The notes: generated by a model not told the origin, from the letters alone. Counted from the stretch's first letter, positions 28,422 through 38,040 are shown. The stretch: 64,000 nucleotides of DNA from Nocardioides sp. Soil774 (GCF_001428125.1 NZ_LMSM01000001.1:409411-473410); one strand, 5' to 3'. A program made the numbers and translations.

Positions 28422-29831
28422 GTGACTGCACCCACCACGACGTCGACCCGGCACCCCGAGGCCAGCACCCTGGGCCAGCTCCGCGCGAGCGGCCACGAGC
28501 TCAAGCCGCTGCGCCAGGAGATCCGCGACAACCTGCTGGCGCGGCTGCGTGCCGGCGAGGACCCGTGGCCGGGCCTGCACGGCTTCGCCGACTCGGTGAT
28601 CCCGCAGGTCGAGCGGGCGCTGCTGGCGGGCCACGACATCGTGCTGCTCGGCGAGCGCGGCCAGGGCAAGACGCGGCTGCTGCGCTCGCTGGTCGGCCTG
28701 CTCGACGAGTGGACCCCGGTGATCTCCGGGTCCGAGCTCGGCGAGCACCCCTACGACCCGATCTCGGTGACCTCGCAGCAGGCGCTCGCGACCTACGGCG
28801 ACGACCTGCGCATCTCGTGGCGCCACCGCGACGAGAGGTACGCCGAGAAGCTCGCGACGCCCGACACCTCGGTCGCCGACCTGATCGGCGACGTCGACCC
28901 GATGAAGGTCGCGGAGGGCCGCCACCTCGGCGACCCGGAGACCATCCACTTCGGCCTGATCCCGCGCAGCCACCGCGGCATCGTGGCGATCAACGAGCTG
29001 CCCGACCTCGCCGAGCGCATCCAGGTCGCGATGCTCAACGTGATGGAGGAGCGCGACATCCAGATCCGCGGCTACGTGCTGCGCCTGCCCCTCGACGTGC
29101 TGGTGGTGGCCAGCGCCAACCCCGAGGACTACACCAACCGCGGTCGCATCATCACCCCTCTCAAGGACCGCTTCGGCGCCGAGATCCGCACCCACTACCC
29201 CCGCGAGGTGGCCCAGGAGATCGCGGTGGTCCGGCAGGAGGCCGACCTCGTCGCCGAGGTCCCGGCCTACCTGCTGGAGGTGCTGGCCCGCTTCACCCGC
29301 CACCTGCGCGACTCCCAGTCCGTCGACCAGCGCTCGGGCGTCAGCGCCCGCTTCGCGATCGCGGGCGCGGAGACGATCGCGGCCGCCGCGCTGCACCGGG
29401 CGACCACGCAGGGCGAGGACGAGGCCGTGGCCCGCGTCGTCGACCTCGAGACGGCCGTCGACGTGCTCGGCGGCAAGATCGAGTTCGAGACCGGCGAGGA
29501 GGGCCGGGAGACCGAGATCCTCACCCACCTGCTGCGCACCGCGGTCGCCGAGACCGTGCGCGCGCACCTCGCCGGCATCGACCTGCGCCTGCTCGTCGAG
29601 GCCATCGAGGAGGGCGCGATGGTCAGCACGGGTGCCCGCGTCGGCGCCCGCGACTTCCTCGCCGGCCTGCCCGTGCTGGGTGAGTCCGACCTCTACGACG
29701 AGGTGTGCGAGCGGCTCGACGCGACCAACGACGGGGAGCGGGCGGCGGCGATCGAGCTCGCGCTCGAGGGGCTCTACCTCGCCCGCCGGATCGGCAAGGA
29801 CACCGAGGCCGGCGAGACCGTCTATGGCTAG
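28422..29831 (+). CDS. AAA+ ATPase of the MoxR/magnesium-chelatase type
   Basis: 469 residues. Walker A is GERGQGKTRLLR near residue 75, and Walker B sits in IVAINELPDLAERIQVAML near 187. Sensor-1-like VVVASANPEDYTNRGRIITPLKDRFG follows near 228, a layout typical of MoxR/ChlI-type ATPases with an extended C-terminal helical region. A VWA-domain protein gene lies just downstream (separated by an acetyltransferase gene), the usual MoxR-VWA pairing for chaperone-like or metal-insertion tasks. I chose GTG 28422, where TAGCGT ends 7 nt upstream; TTG 28395 is the longer alternative. Confidence 0.85.
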   Translation: MTAPTTTSTRHPEASTLGQLRASGHELKPLRQEIRDNLLARLRAGEDPWPGLHGFADSVIPQVERALLAGHDIVLLGERGQGKTRLLRSLVGLLDEWTPVISGSELGEHPYDPISVTSQQALATYGDDLRISWRHRDERYAEKLATPDTSVADLIGDVDPMKVAEGRHLGDPETIHFGLIPRSHRGIVAINELPDLAERIQVAMLNVMEERDIQIRGYVLRLPLDVLVVASANPEDYTNRGRIITPLKDRFGAEIRTHYPREVAQEIAVVRQEADLVAEVPAYLLEVLARFTRHLRDSQSVDQRSGVSARFAIAGAETIAAAALHRATTQGEDEAVARVVDLETAVDVLGGKIEFETGEEGRETEILTHLLRTAVAETVRAHLAGIDLRLLVEAIEEGAMVSTGARVGARDFLAGLPVLGESDLYDEVCERLDATNDGERAAAIELALEGLYLARRIGKDTEAGETVYG

Positions 29832-30357
29832 GTCTCCGTCCGGGGCCGCCCTCGTCACCCTCCGCACCGGCACCCTCGACGACGTCCCGGCCCTCGTGGC
29901 GCTCGGCCACGCCGTCGTGCCGCCGACCTACGGCCCGATCGACGCTGCGTACGCCCGCCGGATGCTCGACGAGTGGTGGGTCCCGGCACGGTTCGAGGCC
30001 TCCCTGGCGGTCAACGCCCACCTCGTGGCTGAGGTCGGGGCAGAGGTCGTGGCGATGGCGTCCTTCGGCCGGCTCTCCCGGTCCCACCGCGACTTCCCCC
30101 ACGTCACCGGCGACCGCGAGGTGATGTGGAAGCTCTACGTCCACCCCGACCACCAGGGCATCGGCATCGGCAGCCGACTGCTCAGCGAGGTGGAGGCGAT
30201 GGTCGAGGGCGACCAGCTGTGGCTCGAGGTCGTCGACGGCAACGAGCAGGCCTTTGCGTTCTACCGCGCGCACGGCTTCGCCGAGGTCGAGCGGGTCACC
30301 GACCGCGAGTGGCCCGACGACGTGTGGCTCCGCAAGCCGCTGGCGAAGGGCCTGTGA
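29824..30357 (+). CDS. GNAT-family N-acetyltransferase
   Basis: 177 residues. Acetyl-CoA-dependent acetyltransferase: LRTGTLDDVPALVALGHAVVPPTYGP at the N-terminus, the CoA-binding motif A WKLYVHPDHQGIGIGSRLLSEVE (Q/RxxGxG/A loop) and the motif B segment LWLEVVDGNEQAFAFYRAHGF. The start overlaps the end of the MoxR-like gene and its stop overlaps the start of the VWA gene (TGATG). It is thus locked into the same operon, although the substrate is unknown. Confidence 0.88.
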   Translation: MARSPSGAALVTLRTGTLDDVPALVALGHAVVPPTYGPIDAAYARRMLDEWWVPARFEASLAVNAHLVAEVGAEVVAMASFGRLSRSHRDFPHVTGDREVMWKLYVHPDHQGIGIGSRLLSEVEAMVEGDQLWLEVVDGNEQAFAFYRAHGFAEVERVTDREWPDDVWLRKPLAKGL

Positions 30358-32351
30358 TGAGCCGCTTCAAGAAGTACGACGGCGGCGACCCGCTCGCGCC
30401 GCCGGTCGACCTCGCCGAGGCGCTCGAGGCGATCGGCCAGGACGTGATGGCCGGCTACTCGCCCGAGCGCGCGATGCGCGAGTTCCTGCGCCGTGGCGGC
30501 ACCGACCAGGCCGGGCTCGACGAGCTCGCGCGCCGGGTCGCGGAGAAGCGTCGCGAGATCCTCCAGCGCAACAACCTCGACGGCACCATGCGCGAGGTGC
30601 GCGAGCTGCTCGACAAGGCCGTGCTCGCCGAGCGGGGCCAGCTGGCGCGCGACATCACGATGGACGACGGGGACCGCGCCTTCCGCGAGCTGATGCTGGA
30701 CAACCTGCCGACCTCGACCCCGGCCGCGGTGGGCGAGCTGGCGTCGTACGACTGGCAGTCGAGCGAGGCGCGCCAGGCCTACGAGGACATCAAGGACCTG
30801 CTCGGGCGCGAGCTGCTCGACCAGCGCTTCGCCGGGATGAAGCAGGCGCTCGAGGGTGCGACCGAGGAGGACCGGCAGGCCGTCAGCGAGATGCTGTCCG
30901 ACCTCAACGACCTGCTCGAGAAGCACGCCGGCGAGGGGGTCAGCGACGAGGAGTTCGCCGACTTCATGGACAAGCACGGCGACTTCTTCCCCGAGCAACC
31001 GAAGGACATGGACGAGCTGCTCGACTCCCTCGCGCAGCGCGCGGCCGCCGCGCAACGGATGCTCAACTCGATGACGCCCGAGCAGCGCCAGGAGCTGATG
31101 GAGCTCTCCCAGCAGGCCTTCGGCTCACCCCAGCTGATGGAGCAGCTGGCGCGGATGGACGCCAACCTCCAGGCGCTGCGACCCGGTGAGGACTGGTCGG
31201 GGTCGGAGGGCTTCGAGGGAGAACAGGGCATGGGTCTCGGCGACGGCACCGGCGCGCTGCAGGACCTCGCCCAGCTCGACGCGCTCGCCGACCAGCTCGC
31301 GCAGTCGCACCACGGTGCCCGCATGGACGACGTCGACCTCGACGCGCTGGCGGGCCAGCTGGGTCCGGAGGCGGCGGTCGCGGCGAAGACGCTCCAGGAC
31401 CTCGAGCGTGCGCTGCGCGACAGCGGCTACCTGAAGCGCGGCTCCGACGGCGAGCTGCGGCTCTCGCCGAAGGCGATGCGTCAGCTCGGCAGGGCGCTGC
31501 TGCGCGACGTGGCCGAGCGGATGAGCGGCCGCTCCGGCGCCCGCGAGACGCGTACGACGGGCCACGCCGGCGAGGCGACGGGCTCGAGCCGCCGCTGGGA
31601 GTTCGGCGACACCGAGGCGTGGGACGTACCGCGCACGATCACCAACGCCGTCCTGCGCGACGGCGGCGCCTCGCCGGTGCGCATCCAGGTCGACGACATC
31701 GAGGTCGTCGAGACCGAGTCGCGCACGCAGGCGGCCGTCGCGCTTCTGGTCGACACGTCGTTCTCGATGGCGATGGACGGCCGCTGGGTGCCGATGAAGC
31801 GCACCGCCCTGGCGCTGCACCAGCTCGTGCGGTCGCGCTTCCGCGGCGACGACCTCCAGCTGATCGCCTTCGGCCGGCACGCGCAGGTGATGGAGATCGA
31901 GGAGCTCACCGCGCTCGACGCCCGCTGGGACAAGGGCACCAACCTGCACCACGGGCTGCTGCTCGCCAACCGCTTCTTCCGCAAGCACCCCAACGCGCAG
32001 CCGGTGCTGCTGGTCGTCACCGACGGGGAGCCGACCGCCCACCTCGAGCCCGATGGCGAGGTGTGGTTCTCCTACCCGCCGCACCCGCTCACCATCGCCC
32101 ACTCGGTGCGCGAGCTGGACGCAGCCGCCCGGCTGGGGGCGCAGGTCACCTTCTTCCGCCTCGGGGAGGACCCCGGCCTGGCCCGCTTCATCGACTCGAT
32201 GGCCCGCCGTGTCGACGGCCGGATGGTCAGCCCCGAGCTCGACGACCTCGGCGCCGCGGTCGTCGGGTCCTACCTGGGCTCGCGGAGCCCGGCGTCGTCG
32301 TACCGCGAGCACTTCGGCGACTGGCACGGTGGGCGGGGCTTCTGGGTCTAG
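30357..32351 (+). CDS. VWA-domain protein, partner of the MoxR-like ATPase
   Basis: 664 residues. A long helical N-terminal region (residues 1-400) precedes a C-terminal von Willebrand A domain with the MIDAS motif DTSFSMAMDG near 466-475 and later TDGEPTAH near 560. The pairing with an AAA+ ATPase two genes upstream matches MoxR/VWA or Mg-chelatase I/D-like modules. In these, the VWA partner recruits substrates to the ATPase. It is cytoplasmic, with no signal peptide. Start ATG 30357 overlaps the stop of the acetyltransferase. The client is unknown. Confidence 0.85.
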   Translation: MSRFKKYDGGDPLAPPVDLAEALEAIGQDVMAGYSPERAMREFLRRGGTDQAGLDELARRVAEKRREILQRNNLDGTMREVRELLDKAVLAERGQLARDITMDDGDRAFRELMLDNLPTSTPAAVGELASYDWQSSEARQAYEDIKDLLGRELLDQRFAGMKQALEGATEEDRQAVSEMLSDLNDLLEKHAGEGVSDEEFADFMDKHGDFFPEQPKDMDELLDSLAQRAAAAQRMLNSMTPEQRQELMELSQQAFGSPQLMEQLARMDANLQALRPGEDWSGSEGFEGEQGMGLGDGTGALQDLAQLDALADQLAQSHHGARMDDVDLDALAGQLGPEAAVAAKTLQDLERALRDSGYLKRGSDGELRLSPKAMRQLGRALLRDVAERMSGRSGARETRTTGHAGEATGSSRRWEFGDTEAWDVPRTITNAVLRDGGASPVRIQVDDIEVVETESRTQAAVALLVDTSFSMAMDGRWVPMKRTALALHQLVRSRFRGDDLQLIAFGRHAQVMEIEELTALDARWDKGTNLHHGLLLANRFFRKHPNAQPVLLVVTDGEPTAHLEPDGEVWFSYPPHPLTIAHSVRELDAAARLGAQVTFFRLGEDPGLARFIDSMARRVDGRMVSPELDDLGAAVVGSYLGSRSPASSYREHFGDWHGGRGFWV

Positions 32352-32375
32352 GTGCGCTCGCCCCGTGCTGAGGCA

Positions 32376-32783
32376 TCACCGCGGAGGAGCCGCCTCCAGC
32401 ATCCGCAGCAGCTCAGCGCCCATGTGCTCGATCACGGCCTGCAGCGCCTTGGCGGGTCGCACCATCACGGTGAAGTCGACGATCTGCCCGTCGTCGTCCC
32501 ACGTGATCATGTCGATCCCCGACACGTCGAGGCCACCGACCTCGGTGCGGAACTGGAGCACGGCCGAGTCCTCGCCGAGCCACTCCCGCTCGTAGGACAG
32601 GTGCGGGCCGAGCACGGTGAAGGCGGCGGTGAGGTAGCCGACGACCGTGTCGCGCCCCACCTGCGGCGTGTGCACCGCCGGGCTGCGGAAGACCGCGTCC
32701 TCGGCGACCATGGCCTGGAGCCCGCCCGGGTCGCGGCTCTCGACCACGGCGTGCCAGCGGGCCAGTGCTGCGGCTGCATCCAT
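32376..32783 (-). CDS. SnoaL-like/NTF2-fold protein
   Basis: 135 residues with the NTF2-like pattern: ALARWHAVVESRDPGGLQAMVAEDAVFRSPAVHTPQVGRD in the first helix-strand unit, then IDMITWDDDGQIVDFTVMVRP. This fold hosts small hydrolases, isomerases and binding proteins; no catalytic residues could be assigned. It is convergent with the VWA gene (24 nt apart) and divergent from the MFS transporter gene (54 nt). Confidence 0.8.
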   Translation of the reverse strand: MDAAAALARWHAVVESRDPGGLQAMVAEDAVFRSPAVHTPQVGRDTVVGYLTAAFTVLGPHLSYEREWLGEDSAVLQFRTEVGGLDVSGIDMITWDDDGQIVDFTVMVRPAKALQAVIEHMGAELLRMLEAAPPR

Positions 32784-32837
32784 GGCGCCATCGTGCCACC
32801 GGGGACGGGCGATGAGGGGATCTGGCAGGGTCGCCCC

Positions 32838-34061
32838 GTGCACCTGCGAGACCTGCCCCGCGTCGTCTGGGCGCTGGCGGCGGCGCGGTTCGTCACCTCG
32901 GCGGCGTCGTTCACGATGCTGTTCCTCACCCTCTACCTCACCGGGCCGCGCGACGTCGGCACGGCCGGCGCCGGCCTCCTCGCCGGCAGCGTGGGTGTCG
33001 GCGCGCTGGCGGGCAACTTCACCGGCGGCCGCTGGGGCGACCGGCTCGGCCACCGTCGGGTGCTCCTCGTGGCGTCGGGCTCGGGCGGGCTGCTGCTGGC
33101 GGGGGTCCCGCTGCTGCCGGTCTGGGCGCTGGCGGTGGCGCTGCCCGTGGCGGCGTACCTCCTCGCGACCGGTTCGCTCTCCGCAGGCGCGCTCGCGGCC
33201 TCCGCGATGCCGCGCGGCGAGCGTCGTACGGCGGTGGCGGTGCACCGCGCCGCGTCCAACACCGGCTTCGTCGTCGGGCCGCCGCTCGGCGCGCTGCTGG
33301 TGACGTGGAGCTTTGACGCCCTCTTCGTCGTCGACGGGCTGTCGGTCGTGCTCGTGCGGCTCGTCCTCAGCAGGGTCCTGCCCGCCGACGCGGTCGCCAC
33401 CGCCGAGCGGCCGACGGGCCCAGGGCTGTGGCGCTCGGTCCGTGCCGACCGCGCGCTGCTCGTGCTGCTGGTCGGTGTGGTGCTGGTCGACCTCGCCTAC
33501 CGCCAGCTCTACTCCACGCTGCCGCTGCACCTGCGCGACTCCGGGCAGCCGGTGTGGCTCTACGCGAGCGTCATCGCCGCCGGCTCGGGGCTGATCCTGC
33601 TCCTCGAGATCCCGGTGACCCAGTGGCTGCACGGTCGCGACGCCCTCGGCATCGTCGCGACGGGCTACGCCCTGGTCGGCCTCGGCACGGCGATGTTCGC
33701 GCTGCCGGTGACGGTGGTGTCGGTGCTCGCGGCGATGCTGGTGCTGACCGTGGGCGAGATCCTCTACAAGACCACCGCCACCGCCCACGTGCTCGACCAG
33801 GCCCCCGACCACCTGGTCGGCCAGTACCAGGGCCTCTACACCGGCGCCGCCACCAGCGGCACGCTGCTCGCCGCGCCCGTCGGGACCGCGGTGTACGCCG
33901 CCGCGCCGGGGCTGCTGTGGCCGCTGATGGCCGCGATGGCGCTGGCCGCCGCAGCAGTCGTGCTGCTGGCCCGCCGGCTCGGGGAGGTCAGCCCTCCGCG
34001 AACCCCGGCAGCGACTCCTCGAGGATCTCGCGGAACGGCACCGTCCCGCCGAGCTGGCTGA
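32838..34061 (+). CDS. MFS transporter, drug-efflux type
   Basis: 407 residues with about twelve membrane helices. The first helix pair is WALAAARFVTSAASFTMLFLTLYLTG, followed by the loop motif GGRWGDRLGHRRVLL (the cytoplasmic MFS motif GxxxDRxGRR). The second half carries VLVDLAYRQLYSTLPL. The GTG start lies 6 nt after CAGGGT (leaderless style). The last ~25 codons, Pro/Arg-rich, overlap the 3' end of the convergent UbiB-like gene by 74 bp, so the final tail may be read-through sequence of little functional weight. The substrate is unknown. Confidence 0.87.
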   Translation: MHLRDLPRVVWALAAARFVTSAASFTMLFLTLYLTGPRDVGTAGAGLLAGSVGVGALAGNFTGGRWGDRLGHRRVLLVASGSGGLLLAGVPLLPVWALAVALPVAAYLLATGSLSAGALAASAMPRGERRTAVAVHRAASNTGFVVGPPLGALLVTWSFDALFVVDGLSVVLVRLVLSRVLPADAVATAERPTGPGLWRSVRADRALLVLLVGVVLVDLAYRQLYSTLPLHLRDSGQPVWLYASVIAAGSGLILLLEIPVTQWLHGRDALGIVATGYALVGLGTAMFALPVTVVSVLAAMLVLTVGEILYKTTATAHVLDQAPDHLVGQYQGLYTGAATSGTLLAAPVGTAVYAAAPGLLWPLMAAMALAAAAVVLLARRLGEVSPPRTPAATPRGSRGTAPSRRAG

Positions 34062-35352
34062 GCAGGCCGAGGGCGCCGAGCCAGGTGCGGTGGATCAGCA
34101 GGTAGGACGTGGGCAGGTTGAGCTTGGTGGCCAGCGTGAACGTCTCTGCCCGGGGGTCGTTGATCCGCTCGAACTGCTCGCGCATCCACTCCCGCGTGAA
34201 GGTGAAGCGGTCCTGCGCGGCCGGCTCGACGAAGGGGGCGAGGTAGGCGAGCAGCATCGCGGGGTCGACCTCGATGCGGTCCTTGATGAAGCCCTCCGCG
34301 CGCAGGCCCGCGACCAGGGACTCCTCGTCGGAGTCGATCGCGATCCGGATCAGGCGGCCCATCGCCTCGGGCAGCTGCCCGTCCGACAGGCGCGCGACCG
34401 CACCGAAGTCGAGGACGCCGAGCCGGCCGAGGCCGCCGTCGGCCGCGGGGATGACGCGGAAGTTGCCGGGGTGCGGGTCGGCGTGGAGCATCCCGGTGAG
34501 GCGCGGGCCCTCGAAGAGGAAGCGCACGAACAGCTCGCCGTAGTGGTCGCGCTCGGCCTGGGTGCCCTCGCGGATGACGTGGGCGAGCGAGTGGGCGGAG
34601 TCCATCCACTCGGTGATCAGCACCTCGTTGCCGACCGCGACGACGCCCGGCACGACGATGTCGGGGTGGTCGGCGAATGCCTCGGCGTACGCCGCCTGCG
34701 CCTCGGCCTCGAGGTGGTAGTCGAGCTCCTCGGCGGCACGGGCCTGGAGCTCGGCGACCAGCGGCTTGATGTCGATGCCCGGGAAGACGGGAGCGACGCC
34801 GCGGGCCACGCGCGCGATCTGGCGCAGGTCGGACATGAGCGCCTCGCCGGCACCGGGGTACTGCACCTTGACGGCGACGTCGCGCTCGCCGGCGTCGGCC
34901 ACCGCGTGGTCCACCCAGCGGCCGCGGTGCACCTGGCCGATCGACGCGGCGGCGGTCGGCGCGCCGTCGAGCCAGACCAGCCGCTCCGACCAGTCGGCGC
35001 CGAGGTGGGTGGTCAGCTGCTCGCGGACGGTCGCCGTGGGCATCGGCGGTGCGGAGTCCTGCAGGGCTGTGAGGTGCTCGCGGTAGGGCGCGGCGACGTC
35101 CTCGGGCAGCGCCGACTCGAGCACGCTGAGCGCCTGACCGAACTTCATCGCCCCGCCCTTGAGCTCGCCGAGCGTGCGGAAGAGCTGCTCGGCGGTGCGC
35201 TGCTGCACCTCGGTCATCACGGCCTCGGCGTTCCTCCCGCCCAGGCGCTTGCCGAGCCCCATGGCCTGACGTCCGGCATAGCCCAGCGGGAGGGCGGCGA
35301 GACGGGCCGTGCGGGCGGCGGCCTTGCGGGGGAGCTCGGTCATGGGCCCCAT
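33988..35352 (-). CDS. ABC1/UbiB-like atypical kinase
   Basis: 454 residues. The UbiB/ABC1/ADCK hallmark is the N-terminal KxGQ-like motif: GGAMKFGQALSVLESALPEDV near residue 55-75. The nucleotide-binding ATPase/kinase core follows: AAASIGQVHRGRW, AVKVQYPGAGEAL, ELDYHLEAEAQ and HADPHPGNFRV with LDFGAVARL. Family members act as ATPases in isoprenoid lipid or quinone metabolism. I chose ATG 35352, with GGGAGG upstream. It is divergent from the subtilase gene. Confidence 0.88.
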   Translation of the reverse strand: MGPMTELPRKAAARTARLAALPLGYAGRQAMGLGKRLGGRNAEAVMTEVQQRTAEQLFRTLGELKGGAMKFGQALSVLESALPEDVAAPYREHLTALQDSAPPMPTATVREQLTTHLGADWSERLVWLDGAPTAAASIGQVHRGRWVDHAVADAGERDVAVKVQYPGAGEALMSDLRQIARVARGVAPVFPGIDIKPLVAELQARAAEELDYHLEAEAQAAYAEAFADHPDIVVPGVVAVGNEVLITEWMDSAHSLAHVIREGTQAERDHYGELFVRFLFEGPRLTGMLHADPHPGNFRVIPAADGGLGRLGVLDFGAVARLSDGQLPEAMGRLIRIAIDSDEESLVAGLRAEGFIKDRIEVDPAMLLAYLAPFVEPAAQDRFTFTREWMREQFERINDPRAETFTLATKLNLPTSYLLIHRTWLGALGLLSQLGGTVPFREILEESLPGFAEG

Positions 35353-35449
35353 TGTCGCCTCCCTGCCAAACACCTGCCCCGATCGGCGTGACCTGGCCCA
35401 CGGTGCGTCGTTGACGGGGCAACCTCACACTCCACACTCGGGAGGACCC

Positions 35450-36943
35450 GTGCGTCTCAAGCCCCTGCTCGCCTGCACCGCGAGCGTCCTTGCTGCCTCG
35501 GCGACGTTCGCCGTCACCGGCACCGCACCTGCCGCCGGCCAGTCCGCGGAGCGGGCTGACGTCTCCGCATTCCTCGCGCGTCAGCTCATCACCCTGACCG
35601 GCAGCACGACCGTCATGGTGCACGGCTCGTCGCTCGCGGCGGCCCGCGACGCCGTGGCGGCCTCCGGCATGGACAAGACGGGCGAGTTCAGCCGCATCGG
35701 CGTGGTCATCGCCAACGCGACCGCGAGCGAGATCGCCGCGGTCCGCAGCGCGCCGGGAGTGACGTACGTCGAGGGCGGCGCGCAGCCGATCGAGTTCTTC
35801 GCCGAGCCGGCCGAGACGTCCAACATCGCCACCCGGGGTGCCGAGGCGGCGGCGACGCTGACCGGCGCCGACGGCTCGAGGCTGACCGGCAAGGGCGTCA
35901 GCGTCGCGGTCATCGACTCCGGCGTCGACCCGACGCACCCCTACTTCAAGGAGGCCGACGGCTCGAGCGCCGTCGTCGCCAACCTCAAGGCGCTGTGCGA
36001 GCCGCTCACCGAGACCTGCTCGGTGCAGCGCGTGCCGGCCTCCGTCGACACCGACACCCTGTCGGTCGGCGGGCACGGCACCCACGTCAACGGCATCGTC
36101 GCCGGCCGCCCGACCACGCTGAGCGACGGGAGGACGCTGCAGGGCGCGGCCCCGGGCGCCAAGCTCGTGTCGATCTCGACCGGTGCCGGCATCGTGATCC
36201 TCGGTGCCGACTCCGCGCTCAACTGGGTGCTGGAGAACCACGACGCCCCGTGCGGTGCGGGCGTCCCGGCCAGCACCTGCCCGCCGATCAAGGTCACCAA
36301 CAACTCCTACGGCCCCACCGGCGGCGGGGAGCTCGACCCCCAGTCCGCCACCGTGAAGCTGCAGCGTGCGCTCGCCGCGGACGGCGTCGTGACGGTGTGG
36401 GCGGCGGGCAACGACGGTGGCGACGGCTCGACCAGCCTGACCAACCCGCCGGGGCAGGACCCGACCGGCGGCATCCTGTCGGTCGCGAGCTTCTACGACC
36501 AGGACACCGGCACCCGCGACGGCACGGTCTCCGACTACAGCTCGCGCGGCCTGGCCACCGACACCTCGACGTGGCCCGACATCTCCGCGCCCGGCGAGAA
36601 CATCACCTCCTCGTGCCGGCTCTACCTCGCCATCTGCTCGACCGGCCTCGACCCGCAGGACGGCCCCGGCCTGCTCGACATCGGCACCTTCAACACCATC
36701 AGCGGCACCTCGATGGCGGCCCCGCACATCGCCGGCATCGTGGCGCAGCTGTTCCAGGCCGCCCCCGCCGCGACCCCGGCGGAGATCGAGCAGGCACTGA
36801 AGGCCTCCGCCTACCCGTACGCCGACGGGGCCGCCTACGTCGGCGGGACGTCGTACGACAAGGGCCACGGCCTCGTCGACGTCGTCGCCGCGGTCGCAGC
36901 GCTGGCGCCGAAGCAGACCGCGCTGCGCCAGAAGCGACGCTGA
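35450..36943 (+). CDS. Secreted subtilisin-like serine protease (S8)
   Basis: 497 residues with a signal peptide (MRLKPLLACTASVLAASATFAV). An inhibitor-like propeptide follows. The catalytic triad is Asp in VAVIDSGVDPTHP near residue 156, His in GGHGTHVNGIVAG near 207 and Ser421 in GTSMAAPHIAG. The oxyanion Asn is in VTNNSYGPT. A likely disulfide pair lies in LCEPLTETCS. The propeptide-like region suggests secretion as a zymogen. The GTG start follows GGAGGA. Confidence 0.9.
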   Translation: MRLKPLLACTASVLAASATFAVTGTAPAAGQSAERADVSAFLARQLITLTGSTTVMVHGSSLAAARDAVAASGMDKTGEFSRIGVVIANATASEIAAVRSAPGVTYVEGGAQPIEFFAEPAETSNIATRGAEAAATLTGADGSRLTGKGVSVAVIDSGVDPTHPYFKEADGSSAVVANLKALCEPLTETCSVQRVPASVDTDTLSVGGHGTHVNGIVAGRPTTLSDGRTLQGAAPGAKLVSISTGAGIVILGADSALNWVLENHDAPCGAGVPASTCPPIKVTNNSYGPTGGGELDPQSATVKLQRALAADGVVTVWAAGNDGGDGSTSLTNPPGQDPTGGILSVASFYDQDTGTRDGTVSDYSSRGLATDTSTWPDISAPGENITSSCRLYLAICSTGLDPQDGPGLLDIGTFNTISGTSMAAPHIAGIVAQLFQAAPAATPAEIEQALKASAYPYADGAAYVGGTSYDKGHGLVDVVAAVAALAPKQTALRQKRR

Positions 36944-36997
36944 GTCGCACAGGACCCTCCAGGGGGAGCCGCCGCGCAACAGGGGCGCGGTGGAAGG

Positions 36998-37030
36998 GAC
37001 GGGTGGGAGCTGGGGCTCCCACCCGTCTTC
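36998..37030. terminator. Terminator after the subtilase gene
   Basis: A 13-bp perfect stem (36998-37010 with 37015-37027), TGGG loop, followed by TTCTCT. It lies 55 nt after the protease stop. Confidence 0.85.
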
Positions 37031-37039
37031 TCTGGTTGC

Positions 37040-37336
37040 ATGGGGGTCATGGAGATCGAGTTCAGCGGTGAGCTGGTCGAGTGGCGCGGCCCCGCGCCCT
37101 ACCACTTCGTCCCGCTCCCGCTCGACGCCGCCGACCTCGTCGACGAGGTCAAGGCCGAGGTCGTCTACTGGGGCGTCGTGCCGGTGCGGGCGCGCATCGG
37201 CGGCACCGACTTCACCACCTCGATGTTTCCCCGCGAGGAGACGTGGTTCCTGCCCGTGAAGGACGCCGTACGTCGCGCGGAGCGGGTCGAGCTCGGTGAC
37301 GTCGTCGAGGTCCGGCTGCACGTGGGGCGAGACTGA
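37040..37336 (+). CDS. DUF1905 domain protein
   Basis: 98 residues. The DUF1905 pattern is visible: EFSGELVEWRGPAPYHFVPLPLDAADLVDEVKAEVVYWGVVPVRARIGGTDF in order. Members form a small beta-barrel, often fused to or near YdeI-like proteins; the function is unknown. TTGCAT 7 nt before the first ATG fits a leaderless start; the internal Met at 37049 is an alternative. Confidence 0.85.
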   Translation: MGVMEIEFSGELVEWRGPAPYHFVPLPLDAADLVDEVKAEVVYWGVVPVRARIGGTDFTTSMFPREETWFLPVKDAVRRAERVELGDVVEVRLHVGRD

Positions 37337-37445
37337 CGCCGGTCCAGACCGGGTGCCCCGTCGGAAGCAACCTCGAGGCGAGCAGTGGCGTCCTGTTGTT
37401 GCACCCCGACGACGGGGCGCACGACACGAGAACGGAACACGCACC

Positions 37446-37991
37446 ATGCGCACCACGATCCTCGGCGCCGCCACCCTGGCGCTCGCCTCGCTCACCCTGA
37501 CCCACCTCGCGCCGGCCACGGCCGACGCCATCGGCGTCACCGACCCGCGCGACCTCGACCACGGCGTCGACCTGCGCTCGGTGGTCGTGGCCCACAACGC
37601 GGACAACGTCGTGGTGACCACCACCCACACCAACCTGCGACCGTCGTGGCGCACCGGGTCGGGCGGCGCGGTCTTCCTCGACACCGACGAGACCGACCCC
37701 GGCCCGGAGTACGTCTTCGCGGGCGGCTACTTCGACGGCACCGACTACCAGCTGCTGCACACCGAAGGCTTCGCCACCAGCTCCTGGGGCCAGCCGGTCG
37801 AGGGCTCCTACCGGATGCGCATCGGCTACGACCGCGACCAGGTGCGGATGCGGATCTCCCGCGACGCGATCGGGTCGCCGGCGCAGGTGCGCGTCGCCGT
37901 GCGCGTGGCCGGCACCTACCCCGACGGCTCGAGCACGGCGAAGGACTGGCTCGGCGAGCCGCGCAGCCTCACCGAGTGGGTGGCCCAGTAG
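37446..37991 (+). CDS. Secreted protein of unknown function
   Basis: 181 residues with a signal peptide (MRTTILGAATLALASLTLTHL, cleavage near an Ala-x-Ala at 27). The mature part is acidic and beta-rich, with DLRSVVVAHNADNVVVTTTHTNLRPS, a Gly-rich turn and YRMRIGYDRDQVRMRIS. This layout resembles actinobacterial secreted beta-sandwich proteins of unknown role. No catalytic motif was recognised. Confidence 0.75.
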   Translation: MRTTILGAATLALASLTLTHLAPATADAIGVTDPRDLDHGVDLRSVVVAHNADNVVVTTTHTNLRPSWRTGSGGAVFLDTDETDPGPEYVFAGGYFDGTDYQLLHTEGFATSSWGQPVEGSYRMRIGYDRDQVRMRISRDAIGSPAQVRVAVRVAGTYPDGSSTAKDWLGEPRSLTEWVAQ

Positions 37992-38008
37992 GCCCGTCGG
38001 GGCGCAGG

Positions 38009-38040
38009 GGTCCGCGAGGCGCTACTTGACCTCGCGGACC
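38009..38040. terminator. Bidirectional terminator hairpin between convergent genes
   Basis: An 11-bp perfect inverted repeat (38009-38019 with 38030-38040) with a 10-nt loop lies between the secreted-protein gene and the YCII gene. It overlaps the last codons of the leftward YCII gene. Confidence 0.7.

Noticed and set aside
33988..34061. Sequencing error producing the 74-bp overlap of the MFS and UbiB-like genes
   Set aside because: Both reading frames are intact through their family motifs; a Pro/Arg-rich tail on the MFS gene explains the overlap without an error.
33836..37684. Very long minus-strand frame of about 1,280 codons crossing the MFS, UbiB-like and subtilase genes
   Set aside because: It has low-complexity Arg/Gly/Ala composition and covers three real genes with clear motifs in other frames, so it is a GC-rich artefact.
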